Source: Eublepharis macularius
Taxonomy: Eukaryota; Chordata; Lepidosauria; Squamata; Eublepharidae
NCBI RefSeq assembly: GCF_028583425.1
Contig: NC_072796.1
Span: 129,491,464 to 129,555,463, forward strand
Length of the DNA stretch: 64,000 nt
Direction of reading: 5' to 3'
The notes beneath the pieces were generated by a model. It was not told where the DNA came from, ran no database searches, and saw only the letters and a program-made list of their open reading frames with translations. Shown piece by piece: positions 21,665 to 32,674 of the stretch (position 1 is its first letter; each line of letters starts with the position of its first letter). The position numbers were made by a program, and so were the translations under genes.

Positions 21665-22845
21665 TGTCAGACTGTGGCTTACTAAAAGTTGCAACTCAGA
21701 GCCTCGCTACAAGTGACATCTTTCACGCAAAGGGCACTTGATCATTTTCACAAGTCTTTCTGGGTACTGAAGTCCCTCTCCCACACCCCTTTTCCTTCTG
21801 TTCCTTCCCCTCTCCGTTAGCACGGCTGCCTGAAGAGAGGGAGAAAACCTACGACAGCAGCTTTTGCAAATCGTCTTGCTGGGGGGTGGGGGATGCTCTG
21901 GAGAAAGCTGACATGTCGGTGAAGTCCTCCCCTCTCTGTTAGAACTGTTAGGATCGCTGCCTTAAAAGTCAGAGAAAACATGCGTTTGCAAATTGTTTCT
22001 CCAGTCGCAAGCCTGCTCTCAATGATCTTTGGGGGCAGGCAGCTGCAACTTTGCAAATCGTCTTGCTCGGCGAGGGGGGGGGGGGATGCTCTGGAGAAAG
22101 CTAGGAAAGTTGCAGCTGCCCGCCCCCAAAGATCATTGAGAGCAGGCTTGCGACTGGAGAAACGATTTGCAAACGCAGGTTTTCTCTGACTTTTAAGGCA
22201 GCGATCCTAACAGTTCTAACAGAGAGGGGAGGACTTCACCGACATGTCAGCTTTCTCCAGAGCATCCCCCACCCCCCAGCAAGACGATTTGCAAAAGCTG
22301 CTGTCGTAGGTTTTCTCCGTCTCTTCAGGCAGCCGTGCTAACAGAGAGGGGAAGGAACAGAAGGAAAAGGGGTGTGGGAGAGGGACTTCAGTACCCAGAA
22401 AGACTTGCGAAAATGATCAAGTGCCCTTCGCGTGAAAGATGTCACTTGTAGCGAGGCTCTCAGCCTGCCTCTTGCAATAAGACAAAAGACCTTTGATTTC
22501 AAAAGGCTTTACTGGAGATAAACAACCATTAGAGTACACCTTCCAAGATATACGGATCTTAGCTGCATTGAGAAATTGTTACGAATGCCAAGCAAAGGAA
22601 GAGGTACAGAATAAGCAGTCTCCTGCAGGCCCCAGCCTCCCCCACAGTTCTCAAAACAAACGGCCAGAGGGTGAGAAAGTGAAAGTTTCTCAAGGGTGTC
22701 GGGAAGGCAGATAGCTGTAGCCATAACATTCCTCTTCTCTCTGTAAGCTTCCAGCAAGAGGCATCTCACCTGCAAAAGAACAACTTAATACACTGACAAT
22801 ATTAAAATGGAGTCTCTCTGGTTTAAGCATAATCAGAACCTGACA
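21665..22845 (-). mobile_element. Solo LTR (minus strand) interrupted by a palindrome
   Basis: Ends TGTCAG...CTGACA with a perfect 5-bp duplication CCCAG (21660-21664 and 22846-22850). After removing the nested 761-bp palindrome and its TCA duplication the LTR is about 417 bp, matching the 404-bp solo LTR at 56554-56957, including 'aactttcactttctcacc'-type and 'tgagaactgtggggg' blocks. No internal retroelement genes are present. Confidence 0.8.
21699..22459. mobile_element. Harbinger-like palindrome, 761 bp
   Basis: Almost perfect palindrome: the left half from GAGCCTCGCTACAAGTGACA is repeated inverted to the right end. Flanked by TCA (21696-21698 and 22460-22462). Arms are very similar, so the insertion looks recent. 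The family shares the 'gctacaagtgac' terminal phrase with the smaller copies at 48344, 55875 and 63059. No transposase. Confidence 0.85.
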
Positions 22846-22957
22846 CCCAGTGGCAGAGACCCTGCATTGGCCAGATCCCAGTCCAATACTCTAACCACTA
22901 CACCACACTGGCTAGCAGTATTTGATTGCCTTCCTGTTCCCTCACGCACAGCTTGGT

Positions 22958-23165
22958 GGTGGAGAGTGCCCTCAGGTCAGAGCTGACTTATGGAAACCCC
23001 TGGAGGGATTTTCATCGCAAGAGGCTAACAGAGGTGGCTTGCCATTGTCTGTATCTGCAACCCTGGTCTTCGTTGGATGTCTCCCATCCAATTACTAACC
23101 AAAGCCGACCTGCTTAGCTTCTGAGATCTGACAAAATGAGGCTCACCTGCACCAGCTAGGTTAGG
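22958..23165 (-). repeat. 5S rRNA-derived SINE
   Basis: Minus-strand copy with agaagctaagcagg, taattggatgggagac and 'ctctgacctgagggcactct' tail. Confidence 0.8.
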
Positions 23166-23324
23166 GCCCATGCACAACATAGATAATCATAAATGAGCAG
23201 ATATTGATACTAGCAGTATCCAGTGTGGATTCTTTAGAAGAAACTGATCTTTTAATGGCTGCTCATGAACCTTTGCAACGTTTGGAAAAGTGAGTCGACA
23301 ACAACAAAAATCATCTTGGGGGGG

Positions 23325-23515
23325 GGGTTGTGGCTCCATGGCAGACCATCTTCTTGGCATGTAGAATGCCCCAGGTTCAATTCTAGCATCTCTAGTTAAA
23401 CCATCAGTAAGTAGGTGATTTGAAAGACCTGTATCGGAGACCCTGGAGAGCCACTGCCAGTCTGAGTAGACCATACTGACCTTGATGGACCAAGGGTCTG
23501 AGTCAACTTCATGCA
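23325..23515 (+). repeat. tRNA-derived SINE (ggttgtggctccatggcaga family)
   Basis: tRNA-like head 'tggctccatggcagacc' with B-box 'ggttcaattctagcat', then 'gtctgagtagaccatactga'. A short relative is at 19115-19200. Confidence 0.65.
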
Positions 23516-23519
23516 TTCA

Positions 23520-24745
23520 TATTGTAGAGCTCTTTCCCCTGGCTGGCTTCTTTATTATGATTTTGTTCTCCAACAGCAGTATCCTGTGATCTGGCATATT
23601 TTGGCTGGTCTGAGATCCCCTTAAAACAATGCCATGTGACCGTTCCTTTGCTCAACTTGCAATTTGATTGCAAATCGCAAGCAGGAGCCTTTAGACAGCT
23701 AGGGGAAAGTGTTCACTTTTTCATTGCACACTCCAAATTGTGATGAATCCCATTACCTTTGGTTTGCACAAGAGTTCTTCTGCTGCTTTGTGGAGGCCGC
23801 GGGATAAGAAACCCTTTCCTTTTGTCTCCCAGACCCTTGAATTGCTGAAGCCAAGGAGTTCACACTGGAAAGCCAGCTGTCGGAAGGGCCTCTCTGACCT
23901 CCAGAAAGTGCGCCAGGGACCAGAATAAATCCTACAGATTTATTTGTCATCAAACTATTGGAAAGTCCAAGCCGCTGAGCAGGAAGGGCTCCTTTGAAAC
24001 GGGGCCCAGCTGAGGCCCAAATGTGTGAGGGGACTTCTTGAGGAGATTTTCCTGAGGGGATTTTCCATTCCTTTTCCTCAGGAAAAGGGACGTGTGATCA
24101 TTCCACTGCTCACTTCACAAACTGCAAGCAACAATATTAAGGGTTGGAAAGGCTGGGGGAAAGGCTTCAATTTATCACATTCTCAAAACTGTGTTATATT
24201 GTTAGCCATGAGACTTACCCTCGTGATATTAAGGAGACATGAATATGGCAATATCTTCAGCCCTCTCTGTATGTGTTTTAAACACCAAAACGCTGCCTAG
24301 CCAGGCAAAAAATGGAAGTCAGATCCCAGCTGGGAGATGGAAAATTATTAGCATTTGAGATGCCAGGCGAGACCAGCTTTCAGCCCCCATGCCCCAGAGA
24401 GGTGTAAAGATCTTAAGACAACAAGGTCTTTCCAGAGTTCCTGAATTAATCACCTTAACACAGCCTGCATTTTCCCTTATCCACTCTCCCATTTCAGGTG
24501 ACTCAGGGTTCTGATAGCTTTTACTCACCCATCCATCGTGGGTCATCAGTCATCACTGATAACTTCAGCTTTGCTCAGGAAGGCTTTATCAAACCTTCTC
24601 GGTTTTATTACCTCACCCTTAAGACAGCCCTCCAGGTCTGGGTCCCACCCTGGAGACGGACATTAAGTTATTGTTTTGCAGGCAGAAGACGTAATCTTGC
24701 CTCAGGGTATTTCCCACAGTGTAATTGGACTCCCCTCCGCCATAG
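23520..24745. other. Unique sequence, nothing recognised
   Basis: No supported exon, RNA gene or named repeat. Confidence 0.35.
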
Positions 24746-24752
24746 GTGTACG

Positions 24753-24985
24753 AGCCAGTTTGGTGTAGTGGTTAAGAGTGTGGTTCTCTAATCTGGAGAA
24801 CAGGGTTTGATTCCCCCCTCCTCCACTTGAACCCAGCTGGGTGACCATGAGCTAGTCACAGTTCTCTGGAACTCTCTCAGCCCCACCCACCTCACAGGGT
24901 GTTTGTTGTGGGGATAATAATAACATACTTTGTAAACCGCTCTGAGTGGGTGTTAAGTCATCCTGAGGGGCGGTATATAAATCAA
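24753..24985 (+). repeat. tRNA-derived SINE
   Basis: Clear full copy: agccagtttggtgtagtggt head, 'gggtttgattcccccctcct' B-box area, 'cagccccacccacctcacag' and 'gtaaaccgctctgagtgggt' tail, running into a microsatellite. Confidence 0.85.
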
Positions 24986-25093
24986 ATGTTATTGTTATTG
25001 TTGTCATTGTCATTGTCGTTGTCGTCGTCGTCATCACTGTCGCTGTCGCTGTTGTCGTCATTAGCATCGTTGTTGTTATTGTTATTGTTGTGT
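24986..25093. repeat. (NTT/GTC)n microsatellite at SINE tail
   Basis: Impure trinucleotide tract (gtt, att, gtc, gct) grown from the 3' end of the preceding SINE. The Asn/Asp repeat frames in it are artefacts. Confidence 0.85.
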
Positions 25094-25099
25094 GCATGC

Positions 25100-25487
25100 C
25101 CTCGGATCCAGCATCCACCCTCAAACTTCTGTTTGAGCTCTTCCTGCACTGAAGCGCTGGTCACTCAATGCTCTCTCTCTCTCACGGATGCCCTATTCAG
25201 GACTGGTAACTATCACTCAATCTCTCAAGCTACATCCAGTTTTCCTCACTGCTTTTCACTCAAATCTGGGTGTGTGCTGTGTGTTTTGTGTGCAATTGAT
25301 CTTTATTATTTTAAATTTTAAAAACCTTTCAGTTGAACATCTGCCTCATTATTGAAAAAGTTCTCTAGGAGGGAGAATCCTCGTATATGGAGGTGGAGAT
25401 CTCATTAAGTTATTCACCTCTCACTGCCTTTCCTTGCACGCTAATTCCCCCCAACTCGCAAGGAAACCTCCCCATTTGGGTAACAAA
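25100..25487 (+). mobile_element. LTR-like fragment
   Basis: Diverged relative of the 3' half of 18400-19084: 'tggtaactatcactcaatc', 'ttctctaggagggagaatc', ending in GGGTAACA. Tentative. Confidence 0.35.
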
Positions 25488-25497
25488 ATAACATTAG

Positions 25498-25720
25498 GTA
25501 TGATGATTTATTGATTTATTTCATTTATTTAAAAATCTTCGCATTTCCACCTAAATAGAGTTCTCAAGGCAGCAAACATTAAAATATTTCAACATTCAAA
25601 ATGTTTAAAATGAGGGATATATCCAATAATTCCATTTTAAAAACACCTATAAACACACATAATGCCAAAAAAACAAAAAAGAGGCCAATAACTTTTGGTG
25701 GTGGTATGCCAAACAGAACT
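25498..25720 (-). mobile_element. L2/CR1-type LINE 3' tail
   Basis: Minus-strand 3' UTR: AT-rich with 'gagaactctatttaggtgg' and AAATAAATGAAATAAATC end. Confidence 0.45.
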
Positions 25721-26599
25721 AAAACTTCCTTGTGTTCTGTTGCTTCTTTCTGCCCCCGTCCTTTCTCCCTGCCCAGTCCGCTGTCTGTCCACCCCATAGT
25801 AAAATTATCTGACAAAGGAGGTTCCTACCTGTCTTGCTCCAGTTGGGGCTACTGGGAGGTGTGACTGTGTGGTTTGTCCCTCTAGTGTTTCTAGAGAATC
25901 AAGAGCACCAGACCCAAATTGGTTCCAGAATTAGTCAGAAGTTATCTCTGAAAGTTTCCAGCTGTGAAAGGCTCAAACGCTGAAGATATGTTAAGCTGCA
26001 GTCACACTGGACAGAACTTATTATTTGAAGATCCTCTGGGTAAACCATCTGGAAGCAAAAGATAAGAAATAAGTAATTTATGGTCCACTGTGAAGGTCTC
26101 TTGCCCCATAAACGTCTGAGAAACTGGGGTGTAGCTCCTGTAAAGCAATGATGAGAACAGACTTCAGAAGAGGAATTGTGCTGGAAGCAACTGGCAAAGG
26201 TTATGTCGAGAAAGGTGAAATGAGAGCCAATAGTAGGAAAGGATACATTTGGCTTAAGCCCTGCTTGTACGGAGAAGATGTTGCTGGTTCATCTGGGAAA
26301 AGAGCCTGTTTCTGGAAGTCCCTACTGCCGAAATGGTTGAGGTGCTTATTAAAACCAATAAAAACACTTCCCTTTAAATTTCCGTTGTTGGAACATCCCA
26401 AAACAGGAGAGAGGTGCTCTTTTGAAGAATCAGGACCTGAATTTTTGTTTCTTTGATCTCCAGGGTAGCAGGAGCAAAGCTAGTCATGACCGTGGGTGCC
26501 GCCTTCCCTCCTTTCCATCCTTGAGCTGGTTTACCCAGTGAAGAAAACAGAAATCTAATCTGGAATGTGTGCCCTAGCCACCGGGGTGAAACATCACCT

Positions 26600-26825
26600 A
26601 ATTCTGCACACATTGGATAATGCACTTTCAATGCACTTTAGCAATCATTTTGAAGTGTTTTTTTTTTGTTTCACACATGGCTGATTCCACACACGTTGGA
26701 TAATACACCTTCAATGCACTTTAGCAATCGTTTGGAAGTGGATTTTTTGTTTCACACATGAAAAATTCAGTTCCAAATGATCTCTAAAGAGGATTGGAAG
26801 TGCATTATCCAACATGTGTGGAATC
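26600..26825. mobile_element. Foldback MITE (GGCTGATTCCACACACG) with partial duplicate
   Basis: A partial left arm at 26600-26678 precedes a complete copy at 26681-26825, which starts GGCTGATTCCACACACGTTG and ends 'caacatgtgtggaatca'. Related to 7768-7905. Confidence 0.65.
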
Positions 26826-26996
26826 AAATTTCTTACCAGTGTTGCATTTCGCATTGTCTTCGCTACCAAAATGAACTGCTGTCCTCTCCATAGCTCTTAG
26901 TAGGTGCTGATGTTGTTTCTAGGTGAGATAATAGTCCTTTTCAAATGTTACATTTGGAAGTATCCAACTACAGATATTATGTTAACCCCAATCCTC

Positions 26997-27295
26997 TCCT
27001 GAGATCTTATTTATTTTATTTATACCTCACCCTCCCCATGAACAAGCTAAGGGCAGCCAACAGCAAGAAAACACATCATACATTAAAACCATATACAAAT
27101 ATCTAAAAACAACACATTTTTTTTAAAAAACTAAGTATAATACAAAACTGGCACCATGAACAATACAGGCTAAAATAAATATCTAAAAACCATGGATATA
27201 GCTGTGGCACAGGCCCAGGGCAGGAGAGGGACAGTTCACTAGCTCTCAACCAAAGGCCCGGCCCGGGAGAAGGGGGCACCTGTAGCAATATAAGG
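26997..27295 (-). mobile_element. L2/CR1-type LINE 3' end
   Basis: Minus-strand tail starting TTATTTATTTTATTTATACC on the plus strand with 'cccatgaacaagctaagggc'. 5' truncated. Confidence 0.5.
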
Positions 27296-27296
27296 G

Positions 27297-27430
27297 CAAG
27301 ATTTCGGTCCAGAGGCACCTTAAAGATCAACAAGATTTCTAGGGTATGAGCTAGTTGGTCTTTAAGGTGCTACTGGACCCGAATCTTGTTCTTCTGTTAC
27401 AGACCAACATGGCTACCCACTTGAACCTGT
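27297..27430. mobile_element. Penelope-like foldback, short
   Basis: Arms 'ccagaggcaccttaaagatc' and 'ggtctttaaggtgctactgg' meet around a nearly lost core; continues 'acagaccaacatggctaccc'. Confidence 0.65.
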
Positions 27431-27446
27431 AGCAATATAATAGATG

Positions 27447-27933
27447 TAGAAAAGAGCAAGAGTCCAGTAGCACCTATAAGACTCACAACATTTGTGGTAG
27501 GGCATGCACTTTCATGAGCCACAGCTCTCTTCTTCACATACAGCTAGAATATGAGTCCATCTGCCTTATATCTTGGAGAGTGGAGTGATTTCAGATGAAC
27601 TTCCCTGGACTGAATCAAGACCTAGGCTTCCTGTCTCATTACCAATGCTGATTTCTCCACACCTACTACCCCTCTGCATATCCCACCCAATCCAATCACG
27701 CCTGCTATTGTCATTCACCCGCTATTGTCATTTACCAGCTATTGTCATTCAGCATCTGAAATCACTCCAAGATATAAGGACAGATGGATTCACGTTCTAG
27801 CTGTATCTGAAGAAGAGAGCTGTGACTCACAAAAGCTCATTCTCTACCACAAATTTTGTTAGTTTTATAGGTGCTACTGATCTCTTGGTCTTTTCTACTG
27901 CTACAGACGGACTAACACAGCTAGCTGTCTTGA
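27447..27933. mobile_element. Penelope-like non-autonomous element, family B, 487 bp
   Basis: Bounded by a 13-bp duplication AATATAATAGAYG (27434-27446 and 27934-27946, one mismatch). Terminal arms are inverted: 'gagtccagtagcacctataa' at left and 'ataggtgctactgatctc' at right. Hammerhead-like cores sit at the inner ends: minus strand near 27500-27530, plus strand 27806-27840 (CTGAAGA, GAGAG..CTGTGACTCAC, AAA AGCT C). The inner 260 bp is itself an inverted repeat ('gagtgatttcagatg' / 'catctgaaatcactcc'). Confidence 0.75.
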
Positions 27934-28039
27934 AATATAATAGACGATTATACAGCCCCAAGAAGCTGCTATGTGTACCACAATATATATTCATTTTCTC
28001 TTGGAATTGCACCACACAGGACAATTGGAATTATGTGTA

Positions 28040-28210
28040 TTTCTGAGCTTCCTGAGCTTTGCCAATCATGTGAACGAAAGTCACATGCCGAGCTTATGAT
28101 ACTTCTGCTTATTGCTGGGAGAAAGATTTCCTCCTCCTCCCGTCTGAGCTGCAGCTGTAATCTGCAGTCTCTCCAAACGATTATGGCGCAAACATCAAAT
28201 GAAATCTTTA
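28040..28210. other. Repeat-poor stretch, candidate conserved noncoding element
   Basis: Unique sequence including 'ctgagctgcagctgtaatct' and 'gattatggcgcaaacatcaa'. Conservation only suspected. Confidence 0.25.
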
Positions 28211-28883
28211 TCTGTATTAAAGGGGAGGGGAAGGGATAAGCTTGAATGTGTGTATGCGTGTGTCATCTGGACAGCTGTGGGACAGCTGATGTCTTTGTAA
28301 AGAAACAGGTAAACCACTCGCTTCTTTGAGGCCAGGGTCTTTAACGGCCGACTACACGTGGTGGCAGAACACCACGTCCTTAACAATCTGCTAATGCCGA
28401 CTGGGAAAAGTTTGCTCCCCAAATGGTCTTATAATTTCCGTGGGTAGTTAATCATTGCTATTATATGCTTGTCTTGCTGCAGCTGGCTTGGCTAAAAATG
28501 GAAGGCGGGGGGTGGGGGGCATGCTTGAGCGCGCATGTTTATGTGTGTGTGTGTGATCCCACTGCTTGCTGTGAGCCATGAGATCCACGCAGTCGAGCTT
28601 GTATGGTAAATCTGCAAACAGTTTCCCTAAAAGCGCAGAAGATGACGCGCTTCTCCTGCAGCAAGGCGTGGCCCCTTCACCCACCAGCTGGATTCACTCT
28701 AGATATGTTTTTGCTCCCAATGGCTGTGTTCACACATGCATGAACATCCCTTGATGGCTGGCTGCCAATCGGAGGAACTGGCTCTGTGGGGCGTCGGAAG
28801 GCGAGCTGTCGTTTTATTTCTGATCCATTCCATATGCATCAGAGTATCTGGGGGCTGCTCGTTCAGAATTCCTGTTCATTCCA

Positions 28884-29121
28884 GAGACAGTTTGGCGTAG
28901 TGGTTAAGAGCGCAGGACTCTAATCTGGAGAGCCGGGATTGATTCCCCACTCCTCCACTTGAAGCCAGGTTGATGACCTTGAGTCAGTCCCAGCTCTCTC
29001 AGCCCAACCCACCTCGCAGGGTGTTTTGTTGTGGGGATAATAATGGCATACTTTGTAAACTGCTCTGAGTGGGCATTAAGTTGTCCTGAAGGGCAGTAGA
29101 TAAATTGAATGTTGTTGTTGT
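28884..29121 (+). repeat. tRNA-derived SINE
   Basis: 'cagtttggcgtagtggttaa' head to 'aactgctctgagtgggcatt' tail followed by (GTT)n. Confidence 0.85.
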
Positions 29122-29131
29122 TTTCTAGTGT

Positions 29132-29370
29132 AGATGAGAGCCAGAGCAATGTAGTGGCTAAAGGGTAAGACTAGAATCTGGGAGACCCTTGTTCGAATCC
29201 ATGTTCTGCCATGGAACCCCACTGGGTGACCTTGGGCCAGCCCCTCTCTCTCTGCCTAACCTACCTCTCAGGATTGTTGTGAGGACAGAATGGCGGAGAG
29301 GAGAACACTGTAAGCTATTTTGGTTTCCCATGGGGGAGAAAAGTGGGGTATAAATAGTCTGGTATCCAAA
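29132..29370 (+). repeat. tRNA-derived SINE, second family
   Basis: 'gagccagagcaatgtagtgg' head, 'ttgttcgaatccatgttctg' B-box, 'ctcaggattgttgtgaggac' and 'ggggtataaatagtctggt' end. Confidence 0.8.
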
Positions 29371-29589
29371 GTTGGTGTATTTAGTAAAGGCTCTCACCCC
29401 AGATTTCTGACACGTTTCTACATTTGATCCTGGCTGGCACCACGGCCCATTCCTCCAGCCATCAGTTTCCAGGCATCATCATCAGTTGGCATTCTGAGTT
29501 TTGTTAGTTCTCATCAAAGGCTAGGACTGCCTCCCTCCCTACGTTCCTCCATGGCAGCTTCTCTCATTTGAACAGGGTCTCCTGCACAT

Positions 29590-30085
29590 AGGCGAAATAA
29601 GCAGCAGCCCATACAGGGGCTTTCTCTGTGGTGGCCCCTACCCTGTGGAACAGCCTGCCAGAGGAGGTCAGCAGAGCCCCCACTCTCCTAGCTTTCCGCA
29701 AACGATGCAAAACCCAATTATTCAAAAAGGCTTTTGTATTGTAGGAAGGGCTCTCAGATGCTTCGCTAATGGGTCAAGGACCATAGCCTTCACCACTGTG
29801 TTGCCTTATGTTATCATAAATATGTGCCCCTATGAGCTACTTGTGCTTCACGTTGTCTAATATCAGCCCTAGAATTGCTTATGTTGTGTTTCAGCATTTC
29901 TTCAGCTCTGTATTGGTATCTTACTAATGCTACATCTTTGTAAAATTGTGTTTATTTACCCTATGGCATTGCTCATGGAAATGCCCTTGAAACTGACTGT
30001 CCTAATCTCACGCTATGTAATCTGCCTTGAATCTCAGTGACAAAAGTGGACTATAAATGTCATTAAAAAATAAAATAAAAATACA
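29590..30085 (+). mobile_element. L2-type LINE 3' end with C-terminal coding remnant
   Basis: 'gtggcccctaccctgtggaa' reads as the VAPTLWNSLPEEV motif typical of the L2/CR1 reverse-transcriptase C-terminus, then 'attcaaaaaggctttt' and the tail 'cttgaatctcagtgacaaaa'. 5' truncated. The best-preserved of several copies. Confidence 0.75.
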
Positions 30086-30099
30086 GAAGAGCTCAGCAG

Positions 30100-30330
30100 A
30101 ATTAGGCCAACGGTCCATCTAGTCCAGCAACCTGTCTGCCACCGTGGCTACACTATAAAAAGTTCTATAAGCAAGACATCAAAGCCTCCTCCTCTTCTCC
30201 GCCTTCCCAATAACTGGTATTTAGGGATATACTGCCACTGGATATGGAGGTTCCATTTAGCCATCATTGGTAATTGCCACCAATGGACCTATCCTTTATG
30301 AATTTGTTTAGTTTTTTTTTTTTAAACAGC
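30100..30330 (+). repeat. L2/CR1-associated repeat (ggtccatctagtccagcaac)
   Basis: Carries the common 'ccaacggtccatctagtcc' phrase, 'taactggtatttagggatat' and 'cctttatgaatttg'. Confidence 0.55.
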
Positions 30331-30474
30331 AATCTAAATTCCATACCTAGAAAAGATAGATTCTCTGACAGGCAGAAATTCTGGAAGTTCGTCGTGTTTG
30401 CCATTTTTTTTTCTTGCTTTGCTTAGCTAGTTTTACTATATTAGTATAGTAGAGTGGCAAAGAAAATAAGCCAT

Positions 30475-31085
30475 AATTTTATTATTATTATTATTTACAT
30501 CATTTATAGTCTGCCTTTCTCACTGAGACTCAAGGCAGATTACACAGTATGAGGTTAATGCAATCAGTATCAAGTACGTACATTTCAATACAATACCATA
30601 AGGTAAACAGATACAAGTTTAAAGGCATAGCATTAGCAGGGATCCAAGACACAGTAGAAAATACTGAAGCAAAACATAATCAATTCTAGGACTCACATTA
30701 GACAACATGGAGCTCTGGTTGTAAATAGGAGTACATATTTAAAGCAGCAGATAATATATGAGGCAAAAATGGTGATGAAGTCTATGATCCCCAACTTGTT
30801 AGTGAAGCACCTGAGACCCCATCCCTACAATGCAGCCCTCCCATTTGAGTAAAAAGCCTTTTTGAATAGTTCAGTTTTGCATCGTTTATGGAAAGCGAGG
30901 AGAGTGAGGATTCTTCTGACTTCCTCAGGCAGGTCATTCCACAGGATAGGGGCCACCACAGAGAAGGCCCTTGTACGGGCTGCTGCTGATTTCACCTGTG
31001 TACAGCCTGGTACTTGCAGGAGACCCTGTTCAGATGAGCAAAGCTGCCATGGAGGAACATAGGGAGAGAGGCAGTCCCCTAGGTA
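30475..31085 (-). mobile_element. L2-type LINE 3' end
   Basis: Inverted relative to 29590-30085, with the same 'aggataggggccaccaca' (minus: VAPILWNDLPEEV-type motif) and the same 3' UTR. Arms facing each other form a loose large inverted repeat by chance of insertion. Confidence 0.75.
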
Positions 31086-31239
31086 TAATCTGGAAGCCAG
31101 TCAGTTGAAATTTAACCTTTGAGATATATACTCCTTAGGTAGTTTTTGACAAGTTGCTGTGCCTTAGGCACCCTCCCTCCATCTGCATTAAAAAAGTAAA
31201 GTGTCTTCAGGTCACAACCAGCTCATGACAACCTGGTGA

Positions 31240-31480
31240 ATACTATTTATTTATTTAGAAAATGCATGTGTTGCCTCTCAAGAGATCTATTGGACGCAGC
31301 TCACAGAGTAAAAACAATACAATAATCAAAACAACATAAGAATTAACAATAATAATACAAGCCATATTGGCCTACTTTGAAGGGCAGGAATCAGCTCTGC
31401 AATGAGCAGATTTGTTCGACATGTTTTCAACACTGAAAAGCGGTACAATGGCTAAGTATTATATTTTCTATTCTGCATGA
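31240..31480 (-). mobile_element. L2/CR1-type LINE 3' tail
   Basis: Begins TTTATTTATTTAGAAAATGC on the plus strand; minus-strand AT-rich 3' UTR with 'gttgttttgattattgta'. Confidence 0.45.
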
Positions 31481-31555
31481 TTTTGCAGGAACAAAAAGAT
31501 ATTCTGGGCAGTGAAGGTTTGCGTTGAACTCCTGAATTTAGACTTTAGTGTCAGA

Positions 31556-31782
31556 TGGTTGTTGTGGATTTTCAGGGCTGTATAGCCGTGGTCTTGGCAT
31601 TGTAGTTCCTGACGTTTCGTCAGCAGCTGTGGCTGGCATCTTCAGAGCATGGTTTCCAGTCCTGAAAAACACCAGGCTAACAAAACACTCTATACCCGAC
31701 AATAGCCCTGCAGAGAAGATTAGCACATCAAGCAACAACCATCGTTCTCTGTACGTGAAAGCCTTTGACAATATATTTAGTG
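31556..31782. mobile_element. Penelope-like element family C, short copy with internal part
   Basis: Left arm (minus) 'cagggctgtatagccgtggt' with hammerhead-like core on the minus strand (CTGAAGA, GCCAGC/GCTGAC, GAA, ACGT, C). It then keeps about 80 bp of internal sequence and a right end 'gtgaaagcctttgacaatat'. Stem II has one mismatch. Confidence 0.7.
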
Positions 31783-32674
31783 TCAGAGATTTCACCCGGC
31801 ATTGCTCACATATTTCCTAAGATATCATTGCAGCCACAAGGACTAGAGACTTGCTCTAAAAAAAGGAAAAGAAACTCTACTTCTGTTGCAAACATTGCAG
31901 TCCATCCCCTCCCATGTTGTTGACAGATCTCAGCTGATGCACAACTCTGACCAGACATTGATCCTTTGAGTGCTCCCTCCCGCCATCTTCATGCCAAGGG
32001 AATGGATTGGGTTGGGTACATTTTCATGTCTTGTGTGCAGCGAAGCACATCAGCTTTTATTTGTACACCTTTTGGGACTGTAAATCTGTCCTGTCCTTTC
32101 CTTCTCTGAAAGCCAAGAATAACACAACCGTCTTTGCGGAATGAGAAATCCAGGGACAACTGGTACTTGTTTTGGGACGAACCTTTGCCTTACTGCCATA
32201 ACAGATGCCACACAGACAGATGCCCCACCGGTACTGTGAACTTGAGCGGCAGACAAGTCATCGAGAATGTTTACGAACGATCTTGTCTCCTACTAAGACC
32301 CACAGACTGTTGCTCCATCTGCTCTGTTCCTCTCATCGCTGTGAAAAACCAGCATGGGGAAGCTGCAAAAAATAATAATAGTAGTAATCTGACAATAGCA
32401 GCATTTTATAACTAGATTTGCAGAGGCCGGACAGACAAGAAACTAGCGCCGCAATGAAGGCTCCCACACGTGTGGGATTTGGCAGCAGCTCGGATTTCAA
32501 CGGCATGATTCAGTGGGACAGGGTTTTTTTTCTTTTTAATTTTTGATATATTTTTGAAAAAGATTTCAGTCTTTAGCCTTGAAGAATTTTAAGCCCAGGG
32601 CTGGAAGCCAAAAAACACCTGTGCAGCTGGTTGTATAAGCGCAGCTTTAGAGCATCTGATCCACTCACTTTTAT

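Larger units (their letters stand above)
21545..22915 (-). repeat. tRNA-derived SINE split by a nested LTR
   Basis: SINE halves 21545-21664 and 22851-22915 (minus strand: 'ctggctagtgtggtgtagtggtt'-type head in the right half, 'ctgtgaggcag' part in the left half). They are separated by the LTR insertion at 21665-22845 and its CCCAG duplication. Confidence 0.7.

Noticed and set aside
24753..24985. tRNA gene
   Set aside because: tRNA-like promoter boxes only; no cloverleaf, and the unit continues into a SINE body and tail.
24982..25164. Asn/Asp-repeat protein
   Set aside because: Translation of a trinucleotide microsatellite at a SINE tail.
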